A stretch of DNA of 61,231 bases. Source: Ruminococcaceae bacterium AM07-15 (GTDB lineage: Bacteria > Bacillota > Clostridia > Oscillospirales > Butyricicoccaceae). The stretch is from assembly GCA_003477405.1 (NCBI GenBank), contig QUDE01000011.1, forward strand, positions 32,856 to 94,086. Direction: 5' to 3'. Position numbers and translations under genes: made by a program. The notes beneath the pieces are model-generated. The model searched no databases. It worked only from the letters and a program-made list of their open reading frames with translations, and was not told where the DNA came from. Shown here piece by piece: positions 43,405 through 53,228 of this stretch (positions within the stretch are counted from its first letter, which is position 1; the number at the start of each line of letters is the position of its first letter).

Positions 43405-43635
43405 TCAGTCATCCTCTAACAGCTTGGAGGGCGGGATTTTCAGCACTTGGGCGATCTTGAACAATGTTTCAAGAGATACGCCACGAACCGTACCTGTTCC
43501 TTCTACCTGACCAACGAAGTTGACACTTTTCCCGATCCTCTCCGCAAGGACCTCCTGTGTCATCCCCGCCTTTTTTCTGTAATATGCGATCTTCAAGCCC
43601 AAAGTGATATAGCGTTCTGGAAACTCCGTTTGCAT
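43405..43635 (-). CDS. XRE-family HTH regulator
   Basis: This 76-residue protein is a Cro/CI-type regulator: 'LGLKIAYYRKKAGMTQEVLA' and 'GKSVNFVGQVEGTGTVRGVS', ending 'ILKIPPSKLLEDD'. The start at 43635 has AGGAGGTGAT upstream. It faces the SLOG gene across a divergent AT-rich spacer and may control it. Confidence 0.82.
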   Translation of the reverse strand: MQTEFPERYITLGLKIAYYRKKAGMTQEVLAERIGKSVNFVGQVEGTGTVRGVSLETLFKIAQVLKIPPSKLLEDD

Positions 43636-43792
43636 AATATCACCTCCTGATATTATGCTACCAACAAAACAGGTAAATTATAATTGAAACCAATTAGAGG
43701 ATTATTTACTTTAAGTCAATGATTGTATATAATGAGAAGTGGATTATTTACTTTGTTGGAGAGGCTGGCTTGAAAATGGCGAAGATAGAACC

Positions 43793-44278
43793 GTGAACAT
43801 ATTTACCGTTAGTTTTTTTGGACACAGGATCATCCCGGAGTTTCGTGAGGCGGAGGATCGTGTGGAGGCGCTGGTTCATGCGCTGCTTTTGGAAAAGGAG
43901 TATGTGGAGTTCCTGGTCGGACGGGACGGAGATTTTGACCAGATCGTTTCCTCCGCTGTCAAACGCCAGAAGCGGATTGTACGAGATGACAACAGTTCCT
44001 TGATTTGGATACTGCCATATCCCACGGCGGAGTTACACAACAATACGGAAAACTTTGAAGCCTATTATGATGAAATCGAAATATGCGGCAGCGCGGCCAG
44101 CAGCCACCCGAAAGGTGCTTTTCAAATTCGCAACCGGCAGATGGTGAAGCGAAGCGATCTCGTTGTATTCTATGTGGACCATACAGGCGGCGGAGCTTAT
44201 CAGACCATGCGCTATGCGCAGAAAGAAAAAAAGAATATACTAAATCTTGCTGGGGAAGGATACGGAGAAAAAGAATGA
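43793..44278 (+). CDS. SLOG-family (YspA/DUF1273-like) protein
   Basis: This 161-residue protein has 'FTVSFFGHRIIPEFREAEDR', 'FLVGRDGDFDQIVSSAVKR' and 'RSDLVVFYVDHTGGGAYQTM', the nucleotide-binding SLOG pattern. Family members sense or produce nucleotide-derived signals and are common beside mobile genes. The GTG at 43793 fits the family start; GTG 43739 is an in-frame alternative. A terminator follows. Confidence 0.75.
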   Translation: MNIFTVSFFGHRIIPEFREAEDRVEALVHALLLEKEYVEFLVGRDGDFDQIVSSAVKRQKRIVRDDNSSLIWILPYPTAELHNNTENFEAYYDEIEICGSAASSHPKGAFQIRNRQMVKRSDLVVFYVDHTGGGAYQTMRYAQKEKKNILNLAGEGYGEKE

Positions 44279-44312
44279 GCGCCATCATCTTTCGGTGATG
44301 GCGCTTATTTTC
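44278..44312 (+). terminator. Terminator after the SLOG gene
   Basis: A perfect 10-bp stem AGCGCCATCA/TGATGGCGCT (44278-44287, 44296-44305) with an 8-base loop is followed by TATTTT. Confidence 0.8.
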
Positions 44313-44474
44313 AGTAGCAGTAGTAGGTGCTGTGGGAATGTGTGTAAACGGTCAATGGGGCGGAGCTGTGGGAAACAATGTTTGCGGACTGTGGGAAAGC
44401 TGACAGCTTTTCCGTCGGGCCGTGAATATTTGTTTTCCATCGGTGAAGCGGCCGTTTTCCACATTTCCATAGTG

Positions 44475-44843
44475 CTATTCTGGAATATAGGAAGTCCCTC
44501 TTGTTATGAACAGTCGATAGATGGTCAAGGGAATATACCAGGCAGCCACCAGCAGTCGCCAGACCAGGACGAAACCGCCGATCACTCCGCCAATAATAAA
44601 GTTCAACAGAAACAACGGAAGGGCGGTTCCCAAAGAGCCGCTGGGCACGATCCAGGCAAACATCCGTGGGATACCAAAAGGCAGGCCGCAAAGGATGAAC
44701 AGCCATACATAGTCGGTGACTCCATCTTTTGTGCAGGCGGATTTGAAAATGCAGTACAGCAAAGCCACCACCGCCACGGGCAGCACGCTCTTTTTGAAAA
44801 ACTCTTTGATTACTTCGGATTTCGTCACGGTCAGCACCTCCAT
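44475..44843 (-). CDS. Membrane protein (DUF6050-like)
   Basis: This 122-residue protein has three hydrophobic segments ('VLPVAVVALLYCIFKSACTK', 'YVWLFILCGLPFGIPRMFAW', 'FIIGGVIGGFVLVWRLLVAA'). Position between the SLOG gene and the relaxase suggests the DUF6050 family seen in related elements, which I name with caution. ATG at 44843 is preceded by GGAGG. Confidence 0.6.
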   Translation of the reverse strand: MEVLTVTKSEVIKEFFKKSVLPVAVVALLYCIFKSACTKDGVTDYVWLFILCGLPFGIPRMFAWIVPSGSLGTALPLFLLNFIIGGVIGGFVLVWRLLVAAWYIPLTIYRLFITRGTSYIPE

Positions 44844-44920
44844 TCCTGGTTCCATTATATCAGCCGGATAACCATGCGCCCAGGGATTTTGCAAAGACTG
44901 TAAAAAGCGCCCAATCCCCG

Positions 44921-46270
44921 TTACTCCAAGTCGTTGCTCCGCTGCCGCTGCTGTTCCTGTTCCTTCGGCCTTTCCAGTAGGGCGTCCACATTCTGGCGGA
45001 GGGTGTCATACTCCTTTTCCTCCCGCCGTATCTTCCGAAGTTCCGTTTGCAGGGCGGTCTTGCGGGCGGAGAGTCCGTCCAATTCTGCTTTCAGCTTTTC
45101 GGAGGAAGGAAGTTTGGTGAGCCCGGCCTTTTTAATCTCCCTGGCTGCCGCCTCGAATAAGATAATCTCGCTCTCAAAGCCGCGCAGGAATTTTTCCTTG
45201 TCCTTTGATGCCTTGTATCGGTCATAGACAGGTTTCAGCTTGCGGTAGGTGTCAATCTGCTTTCCCAGGAGGGCAAGGTCGGCGATCCGCTGTTCCGTAT
45301 CCCGCAGGCTCTCCCTGGTACGGATGGAGGCGGCGGCAACGGCGTCGCACCGTTCCACCAATTCCTCATAGCTGCCGATGCCGTGTTCGGTGAGAAAGTT
45401 CATGGTGGCGGCCGCACGTTTCAGATTCTCGATGGTCGCCCACCGCTGGTATCCGGCGCTCTGCTGGGCCTTGATATTGTTCTGAATGTCAATGAGCAGG
45501 CTGACCTTCCCGCTGCGCTGTTGGGGCTGTCTGGAGGGCCTGGGACCTCCGGCAATGCGGGAGACAACGGCTTCTTCCGTGTAATCGGCGCCCAGGGTTT
45601 TGAGCCGGGTGAACCTCTCCTGGTCCGGCGCCCTGGCGGAGATATACTTTCCCCGCTTGATTTCGTACCCTTCCCGCTGCAACCGGGCAAGCAAATCTTC
45701 CAGGCTGGAGGACACGGGGATCAGCCGGTCGATGGCGGCTTTCAGCTTTGCCTTGTAGCTGGTGCCGTTCTGTGCGGCCTGATGCTCAATGTAGCTCTTG
45801 CCCTTATCCCGGCCAGGGACGATGACGGACAAGCCGTGTTCTTTGCACAGCCGGTCGCTGGCCCGGCGTATCTCGTGATAGCTGCGCTTGTTGGAATGGT
45901 AATGCTTGTAATCGGTGAAGCTGACCGCATTGAAAATCAGGTGATTATGGACGTGATCCTTGTCAATGTGAGTGGTGAGGACAAATTCATATTTGCCGCC
46001 CAGGACCTCCCGTGCCAGTTCCATGCCGATCCGGTGGGCTTCCTCTGGCGTGACCTCCCCAGGCTCAAAGGCTTGGATCAGGTGGCGGCCCAGGTGCGTG
46101 CCTTTGTCAATGGCATGGCGGCGTGTCCATTCAAATTCAATGTCGGCGGTCTCGGCGGCGCAGCCAAAGGAGGACACCAACAGCTTCCCGTCCGTCTTGT
46201 CAGGATTGCAGATATAGTCAATCGCAGCTTTCAGCGTTGACTTAATAGGATGCGTCTTTGTAACTGCCAT
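44921..46270 (-). CDS. MobA/MobP-type relaxase of the conjugative element
   Basis: This 449-residue relaxase starts 'VTKTHPIKSTLKAAIDYICN' and has the three-His motif in 'TTHIDKDHVHNHLIFNAVSF' (about 100-120). The C-terminal half is a helical coiled region. It nicks oriT of the ICE. It overlaps mobC by 40 bases. Orientation opposite to the transfer operon is usual in Tn1549-like elements. Confidence 0.92.
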   Translation of the reverse strand: MAVTKTHPIKSTLKAAIDYICNPDKTDGKLLVSSFGCAAETADIEFEWTRRHAIDKGTHLGRHLIQAFEPGEVTPEEAHRIGMELAREVLGGKYEFVLTTHIDKDHVHNHLIFNAVSFTDYKHYHSNKRSYHEIRRASDRLCKEHGLSVIVPGRDKGKSYIEHQAAQNGTSYKAKLKAAIDRLIPVSSSLEDLLARLQREGYEIKRGKYISARAPDQERFTRLKTLGADYTEEAVVSRIAGGPRPSRQPQQRSGKVSLLIDIQNNIKAQQSAGYQRWATIENLKRAAATMNFLTEHGIGSYEELVERCDAVAAASIRTRESLRDTEQRIADLALLGKQIDTYRKLKPVYDRYKASKDKEKFLRGFESEIILFEAAAREIKKAGLTKLPSSEKLKAELDGLSARKTALQTELRKIRREEKEYDTLRQNVDALLERPKEQEQQRQRSNDLE

Positions 46271-46560
46271 ATCTGATCCAGCCTTTCCCGGATTTCCTCC
46301 ATGTCGGCCTGATAGGTGGGGCCTCCGGCGTTGACCCGCTTGGCAATCTGATTGATGTTCCGGCCAATGGCGGACAGGAGCTTGTTCATCTCCTTGATGT
46401 CCCTGGTGTCCACATAGATGATGTATCCGTCAATCGCCATCTTCCGCAGGTAGGCGCCGATCCGCTTGGTCTGGAGTTGGGCCATCTTCTGTTCCATCAG
46501 TTTCTTTTCCTCGGCGGTCACATAGAACTTCACCTGGATATTCCGTTTCCTATTTGCCAT
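46231..46560 (-). CDS. MobC-like relaxosome protein
   Basis: This 109-residue protein has a ribbon-helix-helix start ('RNIQVKFYVTAEEKKLMEQK') and the MobC segment 'IGRNINQIAKRVNAGG'. It is coupled to the relaxase. The GAGGCGAG upstream of the ATG supports the start. Confidence 0.87.
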   Translation of the reverse strand: MANRKRNIQVKFYVTAEEKKLMEQKMAQLQTKRIGAYLRKMAIDGYIIYVDTRDIKEMNKLLSAIGRNINQIAKRVNAGGPTYQADMEEIRERLDQIWQLQRRILLSQR

Positions 46561-46700
46561 CGTGGTATCTCGCCTCTTTTCGTATCAGGGTTTGGGATGT
46601 TCCCAACAAGCATTTTTCGGGTTTAGGGGGAGGGTTCCCTAAAGGCAAAAATCGCAAGCGGGTACTCGCTTGCTGTGCTTGCTATCTACTCCATACCCCC
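46561..46700. other. Candidate oriT of the conjugative element
   Basis: Upstream of mobC lie inverted repeats GGGAGGGTTCCC-type (about 46626-46640) and GCAAGCG/CGCTTGC with a six-base loop (about 46658-46677). Transfer origins of this group lie upstream of mobC. No nick site is assigned. Confidence 0.4.
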
Positions 46701-46799
46701 ACCGAAAGGCGGTATTTGTTGCGCGTTCCTTTGATTTTGGACGCAAAAAAAGATTGCAGCCGCCATGCGCTGCAATCTCCTGTTTCCCATATTGTGAGG

Positions 46800-47080
46800 T
46801 TAGTCCTCTGCTTGTTCGACTTCCGTTATCTCCCTTGCCGTTGCGGTTACAATCCGTATGCCTTTATCGCTCATACCGTCCAGCAGCGCGTCAAACTACC
46901 GCCGTGCGGTGGATTTTCCGCGTTGCTGTTCGGAAAGAAAAATTGATCTACCGAAATATGATGCCGGGTCACAAAATCATAGAACACCTGTAAACTCGAT
47001 TGCTGTCCCTTGTTCTCGATATTCGCAAGGTAACCTGGGGAGATATATAACTCGTCGCACACCTTTTTGCTATTATTCAT
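46800..47080 (-). pseudogene. XRE-type regulator, truncated and frameshifted
   Basis: Reading from 47080: 'KKVCDELYISPGYLANIENK' and 'LQVFYDFVTRHHISVDQFFF' then a change of frame and a stop codon after 'AE'. The end of the family ('FDALLDGMSDKGIRIVTATA', 'REITEVEQAED') is readable in another frame down to 46800. The first HTH helix is also missing. A TAG lies where family members have Gln. The gene is dead. Confidence 0.75.
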
Positions 47081-47167
47081 TCATCCTATTGCATTCTACT
47101 GTTCACCTTTCTTTTCAGATTTGTCTACACAGTTCCTATTATTAGTTTAAACAAATTCTGTTATGTA

Positions 47168-47196
47168 TTGACAGTAGACTATTTTCCTGATAATAT
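47168..47196 (+). promoter_or_regulatory. Promoter of the Cfr-like module
   Basis: TTGACA (47168-47173) and TAATAT (47191-47196) are 17 bp apart, a near-consensus sigma-A promoter reading into the leader peptide. Confidence 0.8.
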
Positions 47197-47225
47197 GAAA
47201 TTATATATAAAAGGAGACGGCGTTT

Positions 47226-47252
47226 ATGTTGCATAGCATTCGTATTAGATAA
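47226..47252 (+). CDS. Leader peptide (8 residues)
   Basis: ATG 47226 with AAAAGGAGA upstream encodes Met-Leu-His-Ser-Ile-Arg-Ile-Arg and stops. It lies 30 bases downstream of a strong promoter and just before an attenuator hairpin, as in antibiotic-inducible resistance genes where ribosome stalling decides read-through. Confidence 0.6.
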   Translation: MLHSIRIR

Positions 47253-47274
47253 GCATTGAAATAAAAGAGATTTT

Positions 47275-47298
47275 CCCATTTCAATATGGGCTTTTTTT
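47275..47298 (+). terminator. Attenuator-like terminator
   Basis: A stem CCCAT/ATGGG (47275-47279 with 47286-47290) is followed by CTTTTTTT. A longer pairing of AAAAG with CTTTTT is possible. It lies between the leader peptide and the downstream genes. Confidence 0.65.
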
Positions 47299-47304
47299 GT
47301 GTAA

Positions 47305-47469
47305 AAATGTCCGATTTGTAATGGAAAGGAGAGAGTTCAAGTATTCCATAATACGGTATTAAAAGATTTTCCTCTTTTCTGCCCTAAATGCAAATTGACA
47401 CATATCTTTGATGTTGAAAAGTTAGAGATTGTAATCAAAAATACCGAAAAACAAATTTTTAATTTTTAA
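47305..47469 (+). pseudogene. Fragment of a Cys-rich KTR-type zinc-ribbon protein
   Basis: The frame 'KCPICNGKERVQVFHNTVLK' continues 'DFPLFCPKCKLTHIFDVEKL' to a stop at 47467-47469. It matches the small Cys-rich KTR proteins often found next to tet genes in mobile elements. The first codons, with a start, are missing; the hairpin sequence sits where they should be. Confidence 0.6.
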
Positions 47470-47485
47470 GAGAAAGGATAAAGAA

Positions 47486-48472
47486 ATGAAATATTTACCT
47501 AAATATACGCCCACGGAAGTGCGGAATGACCCGTACGGATTTACTTATAAAGAAATGTCGGAAGTTATTGGAGAAAATGAAGCAAAAGCCTTATATTCAG
47601 AATTATATAAGCAAGCCCCACGCAAAAAAAATCTATCAATGCTGGTGAAAGACATCTATAAAAGTAGTGATACTGAAAAGTATGTTTATGAACTGAAAGA
47701 CAACAAATATATTGAAACGGTTTTTATCAAGCGACGAGATGGTGGAACTGTTTGCGTGAGTACACAAGTCGGTTGTCCTGTTGGCTGTATTTTTTGTGAA
47801 TCCGGGCGCAATGGCTTTGTTCGTAATCTGACGCCGTCAGAAATAGTACAACAGGTTATATTGTTGCGTCGAAAAGTAAACCGCATCGTTTTTATGGGTA
47901 TGGGAGAACCCTTATTCAATTATGACAACTTGATAAAAGCAATCCATATTCTCCGAGATAGAAGTGGGCTTAACTTTCCCACCGATGGCATAACCATATC
48001 AACAGTTGGTCCGGTTGATCAATTAAAAAAATTGCGCGAGGAACATCTCAAAATTCAGTTGACAATATCTTTACACGCAGCAACACAAGTAGCAAGAAAT
48101 CGCATTATACCTCACATGCACATATATGCTATTGAAGATGTTGTTAAGCAAGCCTTATCCTATTCTGAAAGACATAATCGAAAAGTTGTATTTGCGTATT
48201 TGCTTTTACCAGGTATAAATGATCGTTCCTCAGATGTAAGACAACTTGCAAAATGGTTTCGGGGCAAAAATGTTATGATTAACGTGTTACAATACAACCC
48301 AACAAGCAATTCAAGAATTAAAGCACCACAGAAACGGGAAATAGTTGCATTCAAACATCAATTAGAGCAAGCAGGACTTGAAGTTACTATGAGAGTTTCT
48401 CATGGCAGAGAGATTAACGCGGCTTGTGGACAGTTAGCTAACACATATAATAAATTCAAAAAAAATGATTAA
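47486..48472 (+). CDS. RlmN/Cfr-family 23S rRNA methyltransferase
   Basis: This 328-residue radical SAM enzyme has the cluster motif in 'QVGCPVGCIFCESGRNG' (CxxxCxxC, about residues 92-108), the conserved 'VFMGMGEPLFNYDN', and both catalytic Cys: one in 'GTVCVSTQ' and one in 'NAACGQLANTYNKF' near the end, as in Cfr and RlmN. It methylates A2503 of 23S rRNA; C8 (Cfr, drug resistance) or C2 (RlmN, housekeeping) cannot be told apart from sequence. It is much AT-richer than its surroundings and lies in a mobile module behind a leader attenuator, which favours a resistance role. RBS GAGAAAGG. Confidence 0.85.
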   Translation: MKYLPKYTPTEVRNDPYGFTYKEMSEVIGENEAKALYSELYKQAPRKKNLSMLVKDIYKSSDTEKYVYELKDNKYIETVFIKRRDGGTVCVSTQVGCPVGCIFCESGRNGFVRNLTPSEIVQQVILLRRKVNRIVFMGMGEPLFNYDNLIKAIHILRDRSGLNFPTDGITISTVGPVDQLKKLREEHLKIQLTISLHAATQVARNRIIPHMHIYAIEDVVKQALSYSERHNRKVVFAYLLLPGINDRSSDVRQLAKWFRGKNVMINVLQYNPTSNSRIKAPQKREIVAFKHQLEQAGLEVTMRVSHGREINAACGQLANTYNKFKKND

Positions 48473-48496
48473 AAGTGCCAGACGCATAGACGCAGA

Positions 48497-48543
48497 GCCG
48501 ATAACGCATTAGGTCAAAAAACCTATGTGTTATCGGCTTTTTT
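48497..48543 (+). terminator. Terminator of the Cfr-like gene
   Basis: A long stem (GCCGATAAC...GTTATCGGC, 48497-48537) is followed by a T-run. Confidence 0.88.
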
Positions 48544-48941
48544 ATTTAATATTGCGCAAAAGCCGCTGTTCCCTATTATAGAATGGATTGCGGGTAGTGT
48601 ATTAAAGTCGCCCTTTTTTAAGGATACGGCGGTATCGGGGAGGTATCGCCGTGTCCATTTTTATTTACTGTAACCCGCCTAATGCTTTGCGGTCAAAAAA
48701 AGCTATGCTCCGCAAGCGGGATATTCCGGCTATGAGTATGAACTGTCAATACATCTAAATACTTCTTACATTTCCTTTGCGCTCGTCCGCGTCTTGCGGA
48801 CGGGCGCATTTTGCTTTTTTCAACTTTTTTCTGAAAAACGCACTCAAGAGCCATCTCCCGAACGGGTACGGAGCGAAAGGGGCAGAGAGGACAAGCCCTT
48901 AACTCCCGTCCTCTACTCCACGCGGGAAGGAGGTGAACTCT
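48544..48941. other. Intergenic region without a supported gene
   Basis: Nothing coding is recognisable. A hairpin CGTCCGC/GCGGACG (about 48785-48803) is followed by TTTTGCTTTTTT and is a probable terminator. The end of the region carries AAGGAGGTG for the sigma gene. Confidence 0.5.
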
Positions 48942-49379
48942 ATGGAGCTATCTTCTTCCGACAAGGAAAGAATACAACATCAGTACGACGCATTAGCAAA
49001 GAAAACTTTGGTTGGCGAAGCGAAAAGCCACCGCCGCACTCTTGCGAAACGCGCAGCACGCGAAGTACCTTTTTCGGATTTGAGCGAAAGCGAACTCGCG
49101 CAGCTTTTCACAACGGACGAATACAAAAGCGATTATTTCCGTTTTCAAGTGTCCGGCTTTGATGTACTCGTCAAAAATGAACTGCTTGCCGAAGCCCTTA
49201 ACGCTTTGCCCGAAAGGAAACGCGATATTGTTCTCTTGTCCTACTTCTTGGATATGAGCGACACGGAAATTGGCGAACTGCTGAATGTTGTACGCACGAC
49301 GGTTTTCCGGCATAGGAAATCCGCGCTTGCGAAGATCAAACAATATTTGGAGGGAAAAGCAGATGATGAACACCGTTAG
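48942..49379 (+). CDS. Sigma-70-family factor of the mobile element
   Basis: This 145-residue protein has a basic N-terminal part ('ERIQHQYDALAKKTLVGEAK') and a sigma region 4 ('LPERKRDIVLLSYFLDMSDT', then 'EIGELLNVVRTTVFRHRKSA'). Similar factors in conjugative transposons direct transcription of element genes. ATG 48942 has AAGGAGG at good spacing. A related truncated gene is at 17965. Confidence 0.82.
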   Translation: MELSSSDKERIQHQYDALAKKTLVGEAKSHRRTLAKRAAREVPFSDLSESELAQLFTTDEYKSDYFRFQVSGFDVLVKNELLAEALNALPERKRDIVLLSYFLDMSDTEIGELLNVVRTTVFRHRKSALAKIKQYLEGKADDEHR

Positions 49380-49605
49380 GAAATCTGAAAATCTGTTGCC
49401 GTTCCCTGTCATTTCCGCAGCGGCAAACGGCGACACAAACGCCATGTGCGCGATCTTGAAGCATTATGAGGGTTACATAGCGAAACTTTGTACCCGAACG
49501 TTGAAAGACGACGCGGGCAATACTTACTCCTATGTGGACGAAGAAATGCGTAACAGGCTGCAAGTGCGCCTTATTACCCGCACTCTTGCGTTTCATGTAG
49601 GCTAA
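49363..49605 (+). CDS. Small HTH protein partner of the sigma factor
   Basis: This 80-residue protein ('VISAAANGDTNAMCAILKHY', 'EGYIAKLCTRTLKDDAGNTY') follows the sigma factor as in Tn916-like elements. It overlaps it by 17 bases. It is probably regulatory. Confidence 0.72.
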   Translation: MMNTVRKSENLLPFPVISAAANGDTNAMCAILKHYEGYIAKLCTRTLKDDAGNTYSYVDEEMRNRLQVRLITRTLAFHVG

Positions 49606-50068
49606 CTCTTTAAGCCCATGCGGGGAGCGTATACCCCTTTCCACGCTTCCCGTTATGGGCTGTTTGTCGTTCCGTAAAAGCATATCGGAAACGGTATGTT
49701 TTTACAGGCTGACAAAGCCTTATTGTTCCTTGACAAAGAAAGCCTTCGGGCAGAATAAGGCAGACGGATACAATTTGTCTGTGTGGAGCCGGTCGGCCGG
49801 TGCGCCATGACCCTGTTGCAAGTCCGCAGGACGGGACCCCTACCAAACAGGTGAGCGACAAAACCAGGCCGCAAAACAGGTGTGGCAGCCTGTGGGCGAG
49901 GATACGCAGACAGGATAATGAGACTCCCGCGTTGAACGCCCTCAAAGCATTGCGCGGCGCACCCATCAGCATGGGCCGGGGTGAGATTCCCGTGGAGCTG
50001 CGGCCAGCAGCCGTCCGTTTTCTGCCTCTTTTATGGTTTTAATGAAATGGCATGAAAGGGGCCTTATT
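49606..50068. other. Structured non-coding region
   Basis: These 463 bases have no supported gene. They include a hairpin AGCCCAT/ATGGGCT (49613-49619 with 49655-49661) and several GC-rich repeats, for example CCGGTCGGCCGG (about 49788). It could hold an origin of transfer or a regulatory RNA of the element. Confidence 0.45.
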
Positions 50069-50242
50069 ATGCAGAAAATTCAATCTGAAAATAAATATGC
50101 CCCGCCTATGCGGAGCAAAAAGAAGATCGGCAACACGACCTTTATCGTCAATTCCTTTTTCCCTCAAACGGGAAATCAGACGATAGCCTCCAAACTGGAG
50201 AACCTGATAAAAGCCGATATTCAGAAACAAACTGTGACTTGA
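50069..50242 (+). CDS. TnpW-like protein
   Basis: This 57-residue protein ('KKKIGNTTFIVNSFFPQTGN', then 'QTIASKLENLIKADIQKQ') is a TnpW relative next to the second recombinase. AAAGGGG lies upstream. Confidence 0.72.
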   Translation: MQKIQSENKYAPPMRSKKKIGNTTFIVNSFFPQTGNQTIASKLENLIKADIQKQTVT

Positions 50243-50324
50243 AAACCTCCTAACAGGCAGACAGGGAAAAGAAAGCGCGGTATAATGAAGTTGGACTTCA
50301 ATATCGTGTTTGACTGCCGGATAG

Positions 50325-52014
<1,690 letters not shown>

Positions 52015-52016
<2 letters not shown>

Positions 52017-52056
52017 GAAAAACGGCATAGCCGAAGCTATACCGTTTCTCTCTTGC
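52015..52056. terminator. Terminator at the element-chromosome junction
   Basis: An imperfect stem (GAGAAAAACGGCATAGC / GCTATACCGTTTCTC) with a CGAA loop ends both the recombinase and the opposing CBS gene; the T-run is better on the minus strand. Confidence 0.6.
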
Positions 52057-52115
52057 CCCACGATGTTTTCTTATCGGGAGGCACCTTTGGCCGTCCTTTT
52101 TTGTTTGAGAAATTG

Positions 52116-52553
52116 CTACTGCTCCACACCGGCATTGGCCCGCACAGGGAGATTGTGCATGGTCTGGGCAAAATAGCGCATGATGTCCTTTCGGGTAATC
52201 AGGCCGATGAAGATGCCCCGGTCGTCGGTAACGGGGACAAAGTTCTGGTTGAGGGCCTTGATGATCAGATCTTCGATTTCGGTATCGGCACTCACAGGCA
52301 GATTGTCCATGCGCCGGGGGATCTCCAGGATGGGTGTGTTTTCCGCTTCTTTGAAGTTGAGGGAATAACGGTTTTTGATGGCCCACAGCAGATCGCCTTC
52401 GGTGATGGTGCCTACATATTTTCCCTCCCGGGTCAGGATGGGGACGGCGGAATAGCGGTGATACTCCATTTTTTCCAGCGTCTGACGCAGGGTGAAATCA
52501 TCGTAGATGTAAGCGACCTTGCCCTTGGGCGTCAGAAAAAACAACAGATTCAT
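52116..52553 (-). CDS. CBS-domain protein
   Basis: This 145-residue protein has two CBS modules: 'LEKMEYHRYSAVPILTREGK' and 'LIIKALNQNFVPVTDDRGIF'. CBS pairs bind adenosyl ligands. Stand-alone versions often regulate stress or transport. It is the first chromosomal gene right of the element. Confidence 0.85.
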   Translation of the reverse strand: MNLLFFLTPKGKVAYIYDDFTLRQTLEKMEYHRYSAVPILTREGKYVGTITEGDLLWAIKNRYSLNFKEAENTPILEIPRRMDNLPVSADTEIEDLIIKALNQNFVPVTDDRGIFIGLITRKDIMRYFAQTMHNLPVRANAGVEQ

Positions 52554-52780
52554 GAGAGTCCAGATGCTCCTTTTATGTCACGATTTTTCTATTACAGCAA
52601 GGACCGGCCTTGCACAGCAAAGGCCGGGAATTTTTTTATCTTGCTCTATTATAGCATATTTCCCGGAATATTCCCCGAAAAGCTCGGTGAATAAATTGTG
52701 AATTTTGGAAAACCGCCGGGAAAATCCTCCATCTGTGTTTGGCCCTTTCCAGGAGATACTAGGAAAAAAGGAGGGCGACT

Positions 52781-53194
52781 ATGAGAGGACTTGGAAAGCG
52801 GGGCCGTTTGTTTCTTGTGGGAGGAGTGGGGTATAGTTTGCTGGAAATAGGGTGGAGAAAACGCACCCATTGGACGATGGCGGCGGCCGGAGGCCTGTGC
52901 TTTTCTTTGCTCTATGATCTGTGCGGAAAGATGACAGGGCGCAGCCGGTGGGAAAAGTCCGTGGCCGGCAGCACGGTGATCACCGGGGTGGAATTTTTGG
53001 CTGGGTGTCTGATCAACCGGCGGCTGGGATGGGGTGTATGGGATTATTCCCGTTTGCCGGGAAATGTGATGGGCCAGATCTGTTTGCCCTTTACCTTTTT
53101 GTGGTTTCTGCTCTGCCTTCCGGTGACGGCCTTGTGCGATGAGCTGCGCCGCAGAGAGGGGCGTTGCACCCTTTCCCAGGCTGTGGTAAGATGA
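52781..53194 (+). CDS. Membrane protein of the CmpB-like ABC-transporter family
   Basis: This 137-residue protein has '[20 protein letters not shown]', the pattern of the putative type-IV ABC-transporter group, and about four membrane segments. Substrate unknown. AAGGAGG precedes the ATG. Confidence 0.7.
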   Translation: MRGLGKRGRLFLVGGVGYSLLEIGWRKRTHWTMAAAGGLCFSLLYDLCGKMTGRSRWEKSVAGSTVITGVEFLAGCLINRRLGWGVWDYSRLPGNVMGQICLPFTFLWFLLCLPVTALCDELRRREGRCTLSQAVVR

Positions 53195-53228
53195 TGAAAA
53201 AGAATGTCCAACGGAAAAGGAGCAGGAT

